Below, piece after piece: positions 7,522 through 16,083 of a DNA stretch of 64,000 bases. The stretch is from an uncultured Sphingomonadaceae bacterium (GTDB taxonomy: Bacteria; Pseudomonadota; Alphaproteobacteria; Sphingomonadales; Sphingomonadaceae). The position numbers and the translations under genes are program-made. Position 1 is the first letter of the stretch, and each line of letters begins with the position of its first letter. Below the pieces are notes generated by a model. That model did not search any database. It saw only the letters and a list, made by a program, of their open reading frames with translations, and was not told the DNA's origin. The stretch covers positions 1 through 64,000 of the forward strand of contig CANMBD010000004.1 in assembly GCA_947495985.1 (NCBI GenBank). The letters run 5' to 3'.

Positions 7522-8061
7522 TCAAGGCAGTTTGATCACCAACCGCAGGCCGACGATATCTAGGCCGGGGTTTTGATTGCGGTTGAACAGCTGCGCGTGG
7601 CTGACATGAACCCAGCTTGCTTCTAGATCGACACGCTCCGACAATTGCACGCCAGCCGCCAGTTCTGGCTCGAATAATATACGCGACCCCAGTTGGGTTT
7701 GCGAGCCATCCGCTGCAAAGCGCAAGGATGGGCCATCATGAATGGCAATGCCAATACCGGGGCGCAGGTAAATTTTTTTGCCGATTTTCCAGCTCAAACC
7801 CGCCGCCACGAGACTGGTGTCACCAGCACTGTTGATCGATGCAAAAACATAAGGCGAAGGCGCACCGATGACGGACAAGGCTTCTATGCGCTTTCCGCGA
7901 TAACCGGCTTGGAAATTGACACCTTCTTCTCCGATGTCAAAGGATAGAGGGGTATCCACTTCATGGGCGGCTAGCCCGACAAATACCTCCTGCGCTACAG
8001 CGGGTTGTGTGGCTGCGAACCAGGCAAGGGTGGTCAAAACCGATATGTAAAAACGTTTCAT
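7522..8061 (-). CDS. Acyloxyacyl hydrolase (PagL-like lipid A 3-O-deacylase)
   Basis: The 179-residue protein has a signal peptide (cleavage after AVAQ) and an amphipathic beta-strand pattern typical of a small outer-membrane barrel. Near the C-terminus WVHVSHAQLFNRNQNPGLDIVGLRLVIKLP carries the PagL-type His-x-Ser pair followed by Asn-Pro-Gly-Leu-Asp, and the protein ends on a strand. PagL removes the 3-O acyl chain from lipid A in the outer membrane. It is on the same strand as and just upstream of marR, with the palindrome between them. The family call is good; activity is inferred. Confidence 0.8.
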   Translation of the reverse strand: MKRFYISVLTTLAWFAATQPAVAQEVFVGLAAHEVDTPLSFDIGEEGVNFQAGYRGKRIEALSVIGAPSPYVFASINSAGDTSLVAAGLSWKIGKKIYLRPGIGIAIHDGPSLRFAADGSQTQLGSRILFEPELAAGVQLSERVDLEASWVHVSHAQLFNRNQNPGLDIVGLRLVIKLP

Positions 8062-8392
8062 AAATACGGCCCCCGTTGCCGCTTGCCGCCCGATCGCGGG
8101 CTATCCATCAAAGCTATAGAATCGGTTCTGTATTTAGGGAAGCAGGCCTGCGCCCCAGTCTCCTATTGGGTCAGGTGGATTGAGAGACCTTAACGGCTTT
8201 GCGGCGGAGGGACGAGGCGCGCGGGGCGGAAACCATTGGCCGATTGCCAATGTTTATAGGAAGATTTCTATTTCTGAGATCAAGTGTAAGACACTCAGAT
8301 AAATAGATATTTTCCTTCATTAACTTTATGCAAACCCTCCCAATCTAATGTCCTGCCAACATTTGTAACATTGAGTAAATCAGGGCGCGCAT
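8062..8392. other. Intergenic region between divergent pagL and the GGDEF/EAL gene
   Basis: It must hold the promoters of both divergent genes. I see no gene and no convincing operator; AT content rises in the last 120 bp before the GGDEF/EAL start. Confidence 0.4.
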
Positions 8393-10804
8393 ATGGGAGA
8401 GACGATTACATTACAGCGTTTGCTGGAAATGCAGAAGAAGGTCTGGAATTTCAAGATCAATGCCGATCATGAAACGACTGAACTCGTCGCTCGTGAACAG
8501 CTGAAATCTTTCGGACAGATATCACGTATCGGGGCTCTGATTGCGCTGCCCCTGACCATCTATGCCATGGTTCTGCTATTCTCTTATGCGGAGGTAGGTT
8601 TCATTGCGACAGCCTGTTTCTATGTCGCCATCTCCGCTTTTGTGAGTGTTCGTAATTTTCTCCGGCAGGCGGCATTGGATCCTGATACCGCGGACTACAA
8701 AGTAGCGATCAAAAACATCCATACCGAAAGTATCATCAGTAGCATCGCGTTTTCGTGCGTGCTGGCGATCCCGTTTGCTTTTGGGCAGATTCCCTACAGT
8801 CTCGACATCGCAATACTTGCCATGGGCGCCCTGGTTGTCGGCGGATTTGTTTTTGGCAGTGTTCCTCGGGCGCAAACCTATAACCTGTCCATTACCACAA
8901 TATGTTATGCAGGCGCATTCATCGCGGCAAAGGGATATGGCGGTATAAGTACAGCAATATTGCTGATCTTTTTTGCGCTTTGCATCGACTATATCTACCG
9001 GATGTTTTTCTTCAACTTTGTGCAGCGCCATTTACATGCGGCGAAGCAAAAGGACGCAGCGGAAACTGTCCGGCTTTTACTCCACGATTATGCCGAACAG
9101 AGTTCTGACTGGCTGTGGGAAGTGAATGGTGATCATTTGATCGTGAACCCGTCGGCGCGTTTTGCCACAGCAGTGGACATGGAAATAAGCGAATTGCGTG
9201 ACCTGCCGCTTGTTGATCTGTTCGAGGATTCGATGGAGCGCAACCAGCTTGCGCAGTCTTTGGCGTCTGGAAAGGCTTTTCGCGATATCCATGTGCCAAT
9301 CAAGCTTAGCGGAGAAGAATGCTGGTGGCGACTATCCGGTCGGCGCATCAAGACTGCGGACGGAGAAAGCAACCATATCCGCGGCGTCGCAGCTGATATT
9401 ACCAGCGCCAAAAAGGCAGAAGCCCGGGTTGCCCATCTCGCTCATTTTGACAGCTTGACCGATCTGCCGAACCGGGCTCTGTTTAACCAGTCTTTGCAAC
9501 GTTCAATCGGGCGGATGAAGAATGACCAGAAACTGGCTGTCCTGTATCTTGATCTCGATCATTTCAAAACAATCAATGATACATTGGGACACGGCGCGGG
9601 GGATCTCGTTTTGAAAGCGGTGGCCAATCGCTTGGAAAATAACATCGGTATTGAAGATGTTGTCGCACGGCTTGGCGGCGACGAGTTTGCGATCTCTTTG
9701 CGCAATGTCGGCTCACATCAGGATGTCATGCAGGTCGCGGCGAATATTATCGATAAAATCTCGCAGCCGGTGATGGTGGAAGGACAGCCGGTTGCCACCG
9801 GCGTCAGTATCGGGATCGCGGTGGCGCCGGATTGCGGCAATGGTGGCGACGAATTGATCAAGCATGCTGATATCGCACTTTATCATGCGAAGGAAAATGG
9901 CCGCGGCTGTGCTTCCCTGTTTGAAAGGTCGATGCATGAGGCGGTACAGGACCGGCGCAATATCGAAATGGATCTGCGGGCTGCACTGAAACGCAACGAG
10001 CTGGAACTTTACTACCAGCCGCTGGTGAACATCGATACCAACGAGACAATCGGTTACGAAGCTTTGCTGCGCTGGCATCATAGCGAAAAAGGCTTGATCA
10101 TGCCGGATGTATTCATTCCGGTGGCCGAGGATACCGGTCTGATCGTCCAGCTTGGCGAATGGGTTGTTCGGTCGGCTTTGTACGAAGTCGCAAAATGGCC
10201 GGAGCATCTCAGCGTTGCCGTCAACCTGTCTCCAGCCCAGATGCGCAGCCCGAATCTTATGCCGACGATCATCAATGCCCTGGCATCAACGGGTGTGGCA
10301 CCGCACCGGTTGGAGCTTGAGATCACGGAATCGGTGTTGATGAATGACAACCAGTCCAATGTGGAACTGCTCCATAAAATCCGTTCTCTGGGGGTTCGTA
10401 TTGCGCTGGATGATTTCGGCACGGGCTACAGCTCGCTTAACTATCTGCGGAGTTTTCCGTTTGACAAGATCAAGATCGACCGGTGTTTTGTGGAGGAAGT
10501 TGACAGCCGCGAAGACTGCCGGGCGATTATTCGCGCGGTGACCGGTCTCGCCTCCAGCCTCGGTATGGTGACGACCGCCGAAGGGGTCGAACGTAGTGAT
10601 CAGCTCAGCCAGCTGAAAGAAGAGGGCTGCATGCAGGTACAGGGCTATTTGTTCAGCAAGGCGATGCCGGCGGCAAATGTAGAAGGCCGGGTAGAAACAG
10701 CATCAGTGGCAGGGGTGGAGGCCAGCGAGATTGGCGAGCAAAAAAGCACCAAATCAAAGCGTCGCAAAACACCGCGAAAAGCCCAGCGAAGAAAGGCGGG
10801 GTAG
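8393..10804 (+). CDS. Membrane-bound PAS-GGDEF-EAL cyclic-di-GMP enzyme
   Basis: The 803-residue protein has a cytoplasmic N-terminus, about six membrane segments (45-215), a PAS domain (about 228-345, DWLWEVNGDHLIVNPSARF), a GGDEF domain (DSLTDLPNRALF; RLGGDEFAI at about 428-432) and an EAL domain (IGYEALLRW at about 554; ELEITESVLM; DDFGTGYSSLNYL; TTAEGVE). Both catalytic signatures are intact, so synthesis and breakdown of c-di-GMP are both possible. The inhibitory RxxD site five residues before GGDEF is replaced by GIED. A basic tail (KSKRRKTPRKAQRRKAG) ends the protein. It stands alone on its strand. Confidence 0.93.
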   Translation: MGETITLQRLLEMQKKVWNFKINADHETTELVAREQLKSFGQISRIGALIALPLTIYAMVLLFSYAEVGFIATACFYVAISAFVSVRNFLRQAALDPDTADYKVAIKNIHTESIISSIAFSCVLAIPFAFGQIPYSLDIAILAMGALVVGGFVFGSVPRAQTYNLSITTICYAGAFIAAKGYGGISTAILLIFFALCIDYIYRMFFFNFVQRHLHAAKQKDAAETVRLLLHDYAEQSSDWLWEVNGDHLIVNPSARFATAVDMEISELRDLPLVDLFEDSMERNQLAQSLASGKAFRDIHVPIKLSGEECWWRLSGRRIKTADGESNHIRGVAADITSAKKAEARVAHLAHFDSLTDLPNRALFNQSLQRSIGRMKNDQKLAVLYLDLDHFKTINDTLGHGAGDLVLKAVANRLENNIGIEDVVARLGGDEFAISLRNVGSHQDVMQVAANIIDKISQPVMVEGQPVATGVSIGIAVAPDCGNGGDELIKHADIALYHAKENGRGCASLFERSMHEAVQDRRNIEMDLRAALKRNELELYYQPLVNIDTNETIGYEALLRWHHSEKGLIMPDVFIPVAEDTGLIVQLGEWVVRSALYEVAKWPEHLSVAVNLSPAQMRSPNLMPTIINALASTGVAPHRLELEITESVLMNDNQSNVELLHKIRSLGVRIALDDFGTGYSSLNYLRSFPFDKIKIDRCFVEEVDSREDCRAIIRAVTGLASSLGMVTTAEGVERSDQLSQLKEEGCMQVQGYLFSKAMPAANVEGRVETASVAGVEASEIGEQKSTKSKRRKTPRKAQRRKAG

Positions 10805-10898
10805 AGCCAGTCAGCCTGGCCCCACTACTGACAATATTGTAAATATTTGATTGTTTTGCGTTGCTGCGGTAATATTTGTTCCTGAAGAGGAACGCATC

Positions 10899-11093
10899 GT
10901 GCAATTTGTTTTGAAAAACATCCTCCATTTCATGCCGCTGATTTTCGGTATCGGATTTCTGGGTCCATTGCTCTCGCAGATCATGCAGATGCTCGGCTGG
11001 CAGGCGCCGCTGGGTTTTGCACCGCTGACATTGGGCTTGATCATCGGCGGCGGATGGGGTGCTTTTGCACAAATCAAGGGCCGCTGGATATGA
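10899..11093 (+). CDS. Small membrane protein co-transcribed with a desaturase
   Basis: GAGG lies 8 nt before GTG 10899, giving a 64-residue protein. It has a short basic-amphipathic start, a hydrophobic stretch (FMPLIFGIGFLGPLLSQIM) and a second one (FAPLTLGLIIGGGWGAFA) ending QIKGRWI. The stop overlaps the next gene's start by ATGA, which supports translation. I do not know a function; a partner role for the desaturase is possible only by context. Confidence 0.65.
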   Translation: MQFVLKNILHFMPLIFGIGFLGPLLSQIMQMLGWQAPLGFAPLTLGLIIGGGWGAFAQIKGRWI

Positions 11094-11950
11094 GCGCGAC
11101 CTTGACCGAAAAAGACCTGCGCAAACAGGAACAGGCAATTGCCCGCAAATATGCCGACCGCTTGCCGTGGGAAGCGGTGGCATGGGGACTGGGTAATTTG
11201 CTGGTCTGGCTATCGCTTTGGCCACTGGTCTTTTTGGATATCATGCCGCTGTGGCTGGCCTTCATCATTGCCACATTCAACGTGATGCTCTGTTATCTGC
11301 CGTCGCATGAAGCACAGCACGATATTATAGGACGCAAGGGCACCAAATGGCGCTGGCTCAACGAACTGGTTGGACATGTGTCAACCATACCGCTGGTGCT
11401 GCCCTATCGCGTAGCCAAGCTGACCCATATCCAGCATCATCTGTATGCCAATAACCCGGCGCTAGATCCTGATATTAGTAGCAAGGCGCGGGGACCGTGG
11501 CATGCTATCTGGAAGTCCATCCAGAATCGCCAGCCGGGAGCCGAGGGCGGGTTCAACAAATATGGCGATGTTCTGCGAGATATTGGCCGGCCGGATGTTT
11601 TGCTCGATGGTGCGCTTTTTCAAATCATTCATTTCGGGATATTGATCGCGCTGGCCTGGTCTGGTTACGCGCTGGAGGCCGCTATGTTGTGGTGGTTGCC
11701 CCGGCAAATCGGGCTGACTTACATCCAGTTCTTCCTAAGCTGGGCGCCCCATCATCCAGCGGATAAGACCGGCCGCTATCGTGACACCCGCGCTTTCAAA
11801 AGCGCATGGGGCAATATCGGGTCGATGGGCATGCAATATCACATCGTACATCATCTCCATCCCTATATTCCGCTGACCGACACGCCGCGCGCCTATCGCG
11901 AAATGCGGCATATATTGGAGCAGCGTGACTGCCGGCTGGAAGGGATTTAG
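11090..11950 (+). CDS. Membrane fatty-acid desaturase / carotenoid hydroxylase family di-iron enzyme
   Basis: The 286-residue protein has the three histidine boxes of integral-membrane desaturases: HEAQH, HIQHH and YHIVHHLHP, with WAPHHPADKTGRY as an extra His pair. Hydrophobic segments lie between them. These enzymes bind two irons and insert a double bond or a hydroxyl group in a lipid chain. The HxxxH pattern and small size also fit CrtR-like carotenoid hydroxylases, and a carotenoid oxygenase is encoded 1.4 kb away. Start at ATG 11090 is fixed by the ATGA overlap with the small gene before it. Substrate not determined. Confidence 0.82.
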   Translation: MSATLTEKDLRKQEQAIARKYADRLPWEAVAWGLGNLLVWLSLWPLVFLDIMPLWLAFIIATFNVMLCYLPSHEAQHDIIGRKGTKWRWLNELVGHVSTIPLVLPYRVAKLTHIQHHLYANNPALDPDISSKARGPWHAIWKSIQNRQPGAEGGFNKYGDVLRDIGRPDVLLDGALFQIIHFGILIALAWSGYALEAAMLWWLPRQIGLTYIQFFLSWAPHHPADKTGRYRDTRAFKSAWGNIGSMGMQYHIVHHLHPYIPLTDTPRAYREMRHILEQRDCRLEGI

Positions 11951-11960
11951 ACGCCCCGGA

Positions 11961-12677
11961 TCAGGCCTGACCGGTCGGGCGGATCATCAGTTCTCCGACA
12001 CAGACAGAAGGCGGTTGTCCGAGCACATAGGCGACACTATCGGCCAGGTTTTCCGGTTCGAGAAATTCGAAATTGAACACGCCGTCCATCATTTCCAACA
12101 CTGATTTATCCTTGATACTGGTGCCGAGCTCTGTCTTCACCCCGCCCGGGAAAATGGTTGTAACCCGTACACCATGGACAGTCATTTCCTTGCGCAAAGT
12201 ATCGCTCATCGACCGCACGCCGGATTTGGTCGCAGAATAGACTGCGCTCGAGGGAAAGGTCTGTAGTGCCGCGATGGATGAAATGATGACAATATGCCCG
12301 TCCTTGCGTTCGACCATCTCCGGCAGCACCGCATTGACACCATAAAGCACGCCGCGCAGGTTGACGTCGATCATCCGGTCCCAGTCTTCGACGTCACCTT
12401 TTTCGATCAACGACACGGGCATGATGCCGGCATTGCTGACCAAGGCATCCACTTGACCGAACCGTTCTATTGTCGCCGCCGCCAGCGCTTCCTGATCTTC
12501 CCGGCTGCTGACATCTGTTGCATGAAAGGCGGCCTGCTCTCCCAGCTCCTCGACAATGGCTTGCAATCGGTCTGTCCGTCGGGCGGCAAGCATGACATTA
12601 TATCCGGACTGCACCAATTTACGGGCAGTAGCTTCGCCGATGCCGCTCGATGCGCCTGTAACTATCACCGTTCTCAT
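11961..12677 (-). CDS. Short-chain dehydrogenase/reductase
   Basis: The 238-residue protein is a classical SDR: VIVTGASSGIGEATARKL binds the nucleotide, SNAGIMPVS is the structural motif, and the catalytic set is Ser (IISSIAAL), Tyr-x-x-x-Lys (VYSATKSG). A basic residue after the first strand (LAARRTDR) favours NADP(H). I start at ATG 12677, six bases after AGGAG-ATGGGT; the ATG two codons earlier is too close to the ribosome site. It resembles the YdfG-type oxidoreductases acting on small alcohols. It converges with the desaturase gene 10 bp away. Confidence 0.88.
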   Translation of the reverse strand: MRTVIVTGASSGIGEATARKLVQSGYNVMLAARRTDRLQAIVEELGEQAAFHATDVSSREDQEALAAATIERFGQVDALVSNAGIMPVSLIEKGDVEDWDRMIDVNLRGVLYGVNAVLPEMVERKDGHIVIISSIAALQTFPSSAVYSATKSGVRSMSDTLRKEMTVHGVRVTTIFPGGVKTELGTSIKDKSVLEMMDGVFNFEFLEPENLADSVAYVLGQPPSVCVGELMIRPTGQA

Positions 12678-12747
12678 ACCCATCTCCTGACCGCTGTTTG
12701 AAACCGAGTGTCGGTTACCAGCGGTCAGTGAGCAATCGGTGTTTTTG

Positions 12748-13269
12748 CTAGGCGGACAGTAGTCCTATGCCCATCACATGATCGAGATAAATCGCGGCAT
12801 CGCGGATATCGAAGATGAACGAGAACAGGATCACGGCCGTGATCAGACCCGTCCAAAAGCCATATAAGGACCGCTCTTTCATGAATGGCCGGTTTTTGAG
12901 CAGAAGATACAGAGCCGGCGACCAAAAGATCAGATGCATCAAGGCGATTAATCCGGATAACGGCACAAGCCCCAGTGTCGGTATCGCAAAACCGCTGACA
13001 AGCAGACTGGTAATGAAGCCGCCGACAACCCAGCGGGCTTCGACGCGTTTCCAGACAAACAACAGACCAAGCGTAAAGCTGGCCAGCATGATCATTAACC
13101 ATACCTGCACCCATTGCGGCGCATTGGCCTGCCCATCGGCGTCCCAGACTTCCAGAGCGGTATGGCCAGACGGATACCCGGCCGCTGCCTGTGCGGAAGT
13201 TGCTGCGATCAGACCGAATCCCAATAAGACCCAGAGCAATATTTGTTTTTTCGAGACAAAGGTGACCAT
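12748..13269 (-). CDS. Four-helix membrane protein of unknown function
   Basis: I start the 173-residue protein at ATG 13269 because GGAG lies 8 nt upstream. It has a signal-like first helix (ILLWVLLGFGLIAATSAQA), then at least four further hydrophobic segments, a polar loop PSGHTALEVWDADGQAN before the second, and a loop KNRPFMKERSLYGF. It is on the same strand as the carotenoid oxygenase upstream of it. I do not recognise the family. Confidence 0.65.
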   Translation of the reverse strand: MVTFVSKKQILLWVLLGFGLIAATSAQAAAGYPSGHTALEVWDADGQANAPQWVQVWLMIMLASFTLGLLFVWKRVEARWVVGGFITSLLVSGFAIPTLGLVPLSGLIALMHLIFWSPALYLLLKNRPFMKERSLYGFWTGLITAVILFSFIFDIRDAAIYLDHVMGIGLLSA

Positions 13270-13341
13270 AGCAAACTCCTGACATTCCGCTCCATCAGCG
13301 AAACATCTCAAGCCTGCGATGCGTTAAGTCAAGTATTGCTG

Positions 13342-14781
13342 TTAGCCAGCTACCCAATTGCCATGAAAGCCCGGCGGGATGCGATGTGGTACTTGTATGA
13401 CCGCTTGCGGATCGCCGGTAAAGTCATTGGCTTTCAAAATTTGTAGTTCGGTGGTCTCATTGTTCATGTCGATGACAAGGCCGATCAGCCAGCCGTCATC
13501 TTCTGCACTGTCAGCAGACCGCGGCACAAAGACAAATTCTCCGGGATGCCGGTTTTCGCCAAAGTGACGGACGGCCGTTTCACCGGTTTTCAGATCATGT
13601 TTGAACAGTTCGTTGCCGGCCATGTCCAGCTGATCCGGTTCACCGGCCAGGGCTATGCTGTAAATATAACGATAGTCGCTGGTGGTAAGTCGTTCGTCAT
13701 AGCGCGGAAATTCCTGTGCGCGATCGTTCAGGGTTTTGCGAGCTACTTTCTTGGCTACAGGGTCAACGGTCCAGCGTTCCAGCCGTGACCATTCGCCGCC
13801 GGGGCCAAAGGTGGTCCGGGCATAGGTGCTTTCATGGACCACGACATCGACGATAACTTTACCGTCTTCCGTCTCAAAAGCATTGGCGGGGTGATAGACA
13901 TAGCAGGGATCGACATCGCACCAGATTGTGTCTGCACCAGAGCCATTGCGAGGGCACAGGCCGACACGGGCCTTATGATCGGGGTTCCAATCATAGGGGA
14001 ACGCATAGCCAGCCAACATCCGCTTCATCGAGAAGGTCGCGGGCAGATCAAAGACCAGCACATGGTTTTCGGTGATCTGGCAATCATGGATGGACGGTCC
14101 CTGGTTAACCGGAATAGGTTCTTCCCGCTTCACCTTGCCATCTGGTCCAAGCACCACATGCCAGACCGTATCCATAACCGGCGCATCATAGCAGATCGCA
14201 TGAATCTCACCGGTTTTGGGGTCGAAATGCGGATGAGCGGAAAAGGCGTTTTGCAGCGTGCCATCGAACGGATTGTGAGAAACCGTTTCAAGCTCATCGG
14301 TCAGTTCAACAGGAAAGCCGCCAGCTTCAACAATCGCAAAGGTTCTGCCGCCAATTTCCACGATATTGGTGTTAGCGGTATCGGTACGCGGTTTGCGGGT
14401 GCCGGGTTTGCGCTCTTCGCCCAGCGCATCACTCACAGCGTTGGAGCGGACCCACCGGTTGCGATACCATTCGGCTTTTCCATCCACGATGCGAATACCA
14501 TGCGCCATGCCGTCGCCGACGAACCAATGGTAGCTGGCCTCGTCGGGCGCGGTTACGGGATTGGGGCCAATGCGCAGATATCGGCCGTCAAGCTGTGCAG
14601 GAATTTCGCCATCCACTTGCAGGTTGGCGAGGGTTACCTCTTCCGTCATCGGTTTGTGGATACCGGTCAGATACGGATGGCCGCCTTCCGGTGCTTTCAT
14701 CCGCTTGCGATTGAAATTTGCGACCGCGCCCATGACCGGGGTCACGGCTGAACGGATGGTATTTTCGATGACAGAGGCCAT
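13342..14781 (-). CDS. Carotenoid oxygenase (apocarotenoid / RPE65 family)
   Basis: The 479-residue protein is of full family length. The four iron-binding His of the seven-bladed propeller appear in SAHPHFDPKTGE, PSIHDCQITENH, VVHESTYART and, at the extreme C-terminus, PPGFHGNW. Typical companions are LDGRYLRIGPNP near residue 50 and RFGRLERWTVD-like sequence (here WSRLERWTVDP). The enzyme cleaves a double bond of carotenoids, apocarotenoids or stilbenes with O2. AAGGAG lies 7 nt before ATG 14781. It is co-transcribed with the membrane protein gene just upstream (12 bp gap), and a TetR gene is divergent from that pair. Confidence 0.92.
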   Translation of the reverse strand: MASVIENTIRSAVTPVMGAVANFNRKRMKAPEGGHPYLTGIHKPMTEEVTLANLQVDGEIPAQLDGRYLRIGPNPVTAPDEASYHWFVGDGMAHGIRIVDGKAEWYRNRWVRSNAVSDALGEERKPGTRKPRTDTANTNIVEIGGRTFAIVEAGGFPVELTDELETVSHNPFDGTLQNAFSAHPHFDPKTGEIHAICYDAPVMDTVWHVVLGPDGKVKREEPIPVNQGPSIHDCQITENHVLVFDLPATFSMKRMLAGYAFPYDWNPDHKARVGLCPRNGSGADTIWCDVDPCYVYHPANAFETEDGKVIVDVVVHESTYARTTFGPGGEWSRLERWTVDPVAKKVARKTLNDRAQEFPRYDERLTTSDYRYIYSIALAGEPDQLDMAGNELFKHDLKTGETAVRHFGENRHPGEFVFVPRSADSAEDDGWLIGLVIDMNNETTELQILKANDFTGDPQAVIQVPHRIPPGFHGNWVAG

Positions 14782-14793
14782 AATATTGCTCCT

Positions 14794-15162
14794 TCAGTTA
14801 AATCTTATGTCGGCGAGTGTAGCGGCAGCCATGGCCAGCAATATAAGACCGCCGGGATGAGGACGCCGCAGCGCCGCGAGATTGCCAATTCCCGATAATG
14901 CAAAAATGAACGCCGCCGTCAGTGGCAAAAGATCGCCGCCATCCTGCAGCCGGTTGACCAATACCGCCAGTGCCAGCGCAGCCCATGCGATAGAGGGTAT
15001 ATGAAATACTGCCCGGATAATATCCCGTTTGGGGCGGTCCGCGAGAAATCCGTTACCATGGTCACGGTAAAGCGGCGCCAGCAAAACGCGCTCGCTGAGC
15101 ACGGAATGCGCTATTGCGACAATGATGCCGAGCAGGGCAGTAATGATAGCATAAGCCAGCAT
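14794..15162 (-). CDS. Four-helix membrane protein, first gene of the carotenoid oxygenase operon
   Basis: The 122-residue protein has four hydrophobic segments (1-20, 50-68, 77-95, 103-118) and the motif AIAHSVLSERVLLAPLYRDHG in the first loop. Its stop is 12 bp before the carotenoid oxygenase start, and a TetR gene is divergent 53 bp from its start. It could be a helper for a membrane-bound carotenoid substrate, but this rests on context only. Confidence 0.65.
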   Translation of the reverse strand: MLAYAIITALLGIIVAIAHSVLSERVLLAPLYRDHGNGFLADRPKRDIIRAVFHIPSIAWAALALAVLVNRLQDGGDLLPLTAAFIFALSGIGNLAALRRPHPGGLILLAMAAATLADIRFN

Positions 15163-15207
15163 GGTCGCTTGATCCTTCCCTTGGCAAACCGACTCACTAT
15201 GTTTATG

Positions 15208-15217
15208 ATGTTAACAT
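15208..15217. promoter_or_regulatory. ATGTTAACAT palindrome, TetR operator candidate
   Basis: A perfect 10-bp palindrome lies in the 53-bp intergenic region of the divergent TetR and membrane-protein genes and overlaps the TetR start codon. A related half-site (TGCTAACA) lies 17 bp downstream. TetR repressors often sit between divergent genes on such sites. Confidence 0.5.
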
Positions 15218-15833
15218 GAATGCAAATGCTAACAGTGTCAACATCAAATCGAACGTTCGGGAATCGGGCGGCTATCACCACGGAGATTTACGCGCCGCTG
15301 CGATTGCTGCGGGGATGCAAAAAATTGATGAACAGGATCACCCCGATCTCGGTCTGCGCGCACTGGCCCGGGACCTGGGTGTCTCGGCAACGGCGCTATA
15401 TCGTCATTTTCCTAATAAGGATGCGCTGCTGGATGCGCTGGCCCTCGAAGGATTGAACCGGCTGGGCGCGCATCAGGCGCAGGCGGCCCAATCCGTTGGC
15501 GGCGGCCGGGAGGGCTTTGGCGAGATGGGCCTCACTTATGTGCGCTGGGCCGTCGAGCATCCGGCCCTGATGCGTCTGATTTACGACCGGGTTGGCAAGG
15601 TTGATCTAGCTGCCACAAACCCCACAAAGATGGGTGAAGCCTTTTTCCAGCTGCGTGCGGGTATCGCTGCAACCATGCCGAAAGATATTTCCCCGGAACA
15701 GCAGGCGACGGCGGCCCTGCATGCCTGGTCACTGGTGCATGGGCTGGCGATGCTGATCCTCGATGGGCAGGTGGAATATGATGCTGATCTTGTCCGTAAA
15801 GTGGTTTTGATGACCGACTTTACCAACTGTTGA
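15216..15833 (+). CDS. TetR/AcrR family transcriptional regulator (WHG-type)
   Basis: The 205-residue protein has a TetR helix-turn-helix at about 25-70 (YHHGDLRAAAIAAG, LRALARDLGVSATALYRHFPNKDALLDAL) and a C-terminal ligand domain of the WHG type (LTYVRWAVEHPALMRLIYDRVG; LHAWSLVHGLAMLILDG). It is divergent from the carotenoid oxygenase operon and likely represses it. No Shine-Dalgarno precedes ATG 15216, so translation may start on a leaderless mRNA. Downstream ATGs in the first 40 residues would remove part of the HTH. Confidence 0.9.
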   Translation: MNANANSVNIKSNVRESGGYHHGDLRAAAIAAGMQKIDEQDHPDLGLRALARDLGVSATALYRHFPNKDALLDALALEGLNRLGAHQAQAAQSVGGGREGFGEMGLTYVRWAVEHPALMRLIYDRVGKVDLAATNPTKMGEAFFQLRAGIAATMPKDISPEQQATAALHAWSLVHGLAMLILDGQVEYDADLVRKVVLMTDFTNC

Positions 15834-15876
15834 TATCGACCTTCACAGGAACAGCCTCAATATATCTCGCGCCGGA

Positions 15877-16083
15877 CTAGCCATCGTGATATTGCAATAT
15901 ATCGCCAGGCTGACATTTGAGCTCTCGGCAGATCGCATCCAACGTGCTGAAACGGATCGCCTTGGCCTTGCCGGTTTTTAGGATCGACAGATTGGCGATG
16001 GTTATATCCACCCGCTCCGCAAGCTCGGTCAACGTCATCCGCTGATCGTGCAGCAGATCGTCGAGCTTTACCTGAACGGCCAT
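15877..16083 (-). CDS. Small Cro/CI-type (XRE) transcriptional regulator
   Basis: The 68-residue protein is almost only a helix-turn-helix: MTLTELAERVDITIANLSILKTGKAKAIRFSTLDAICRELKCQPGDILQY, the YozG type. Its start overlaps the stop of the DUF2975 gene (TGATG), which is the standard arrangement for this family: a membrane protein with a small XRE partner. It probably controls its own operon through the TTATCRATA sites at 16694-16747. Confidence 0.9.
   Translation of the reverse strand: MAVQVKLDDLLHDQRMTLTELAERVDITIANLSILKTGKAKAIRFSTLDAICRELKCQPGDILQYHDG

Noticed and set aside
12725..13285. Minus-strand frame of 186 codons overlapping the four-helix membrane protein
   Set aside because: The frame used at 12748-13269 has GGAG, signal and clean membrane helices; the alternative is Arg/Cys-rich without structure.
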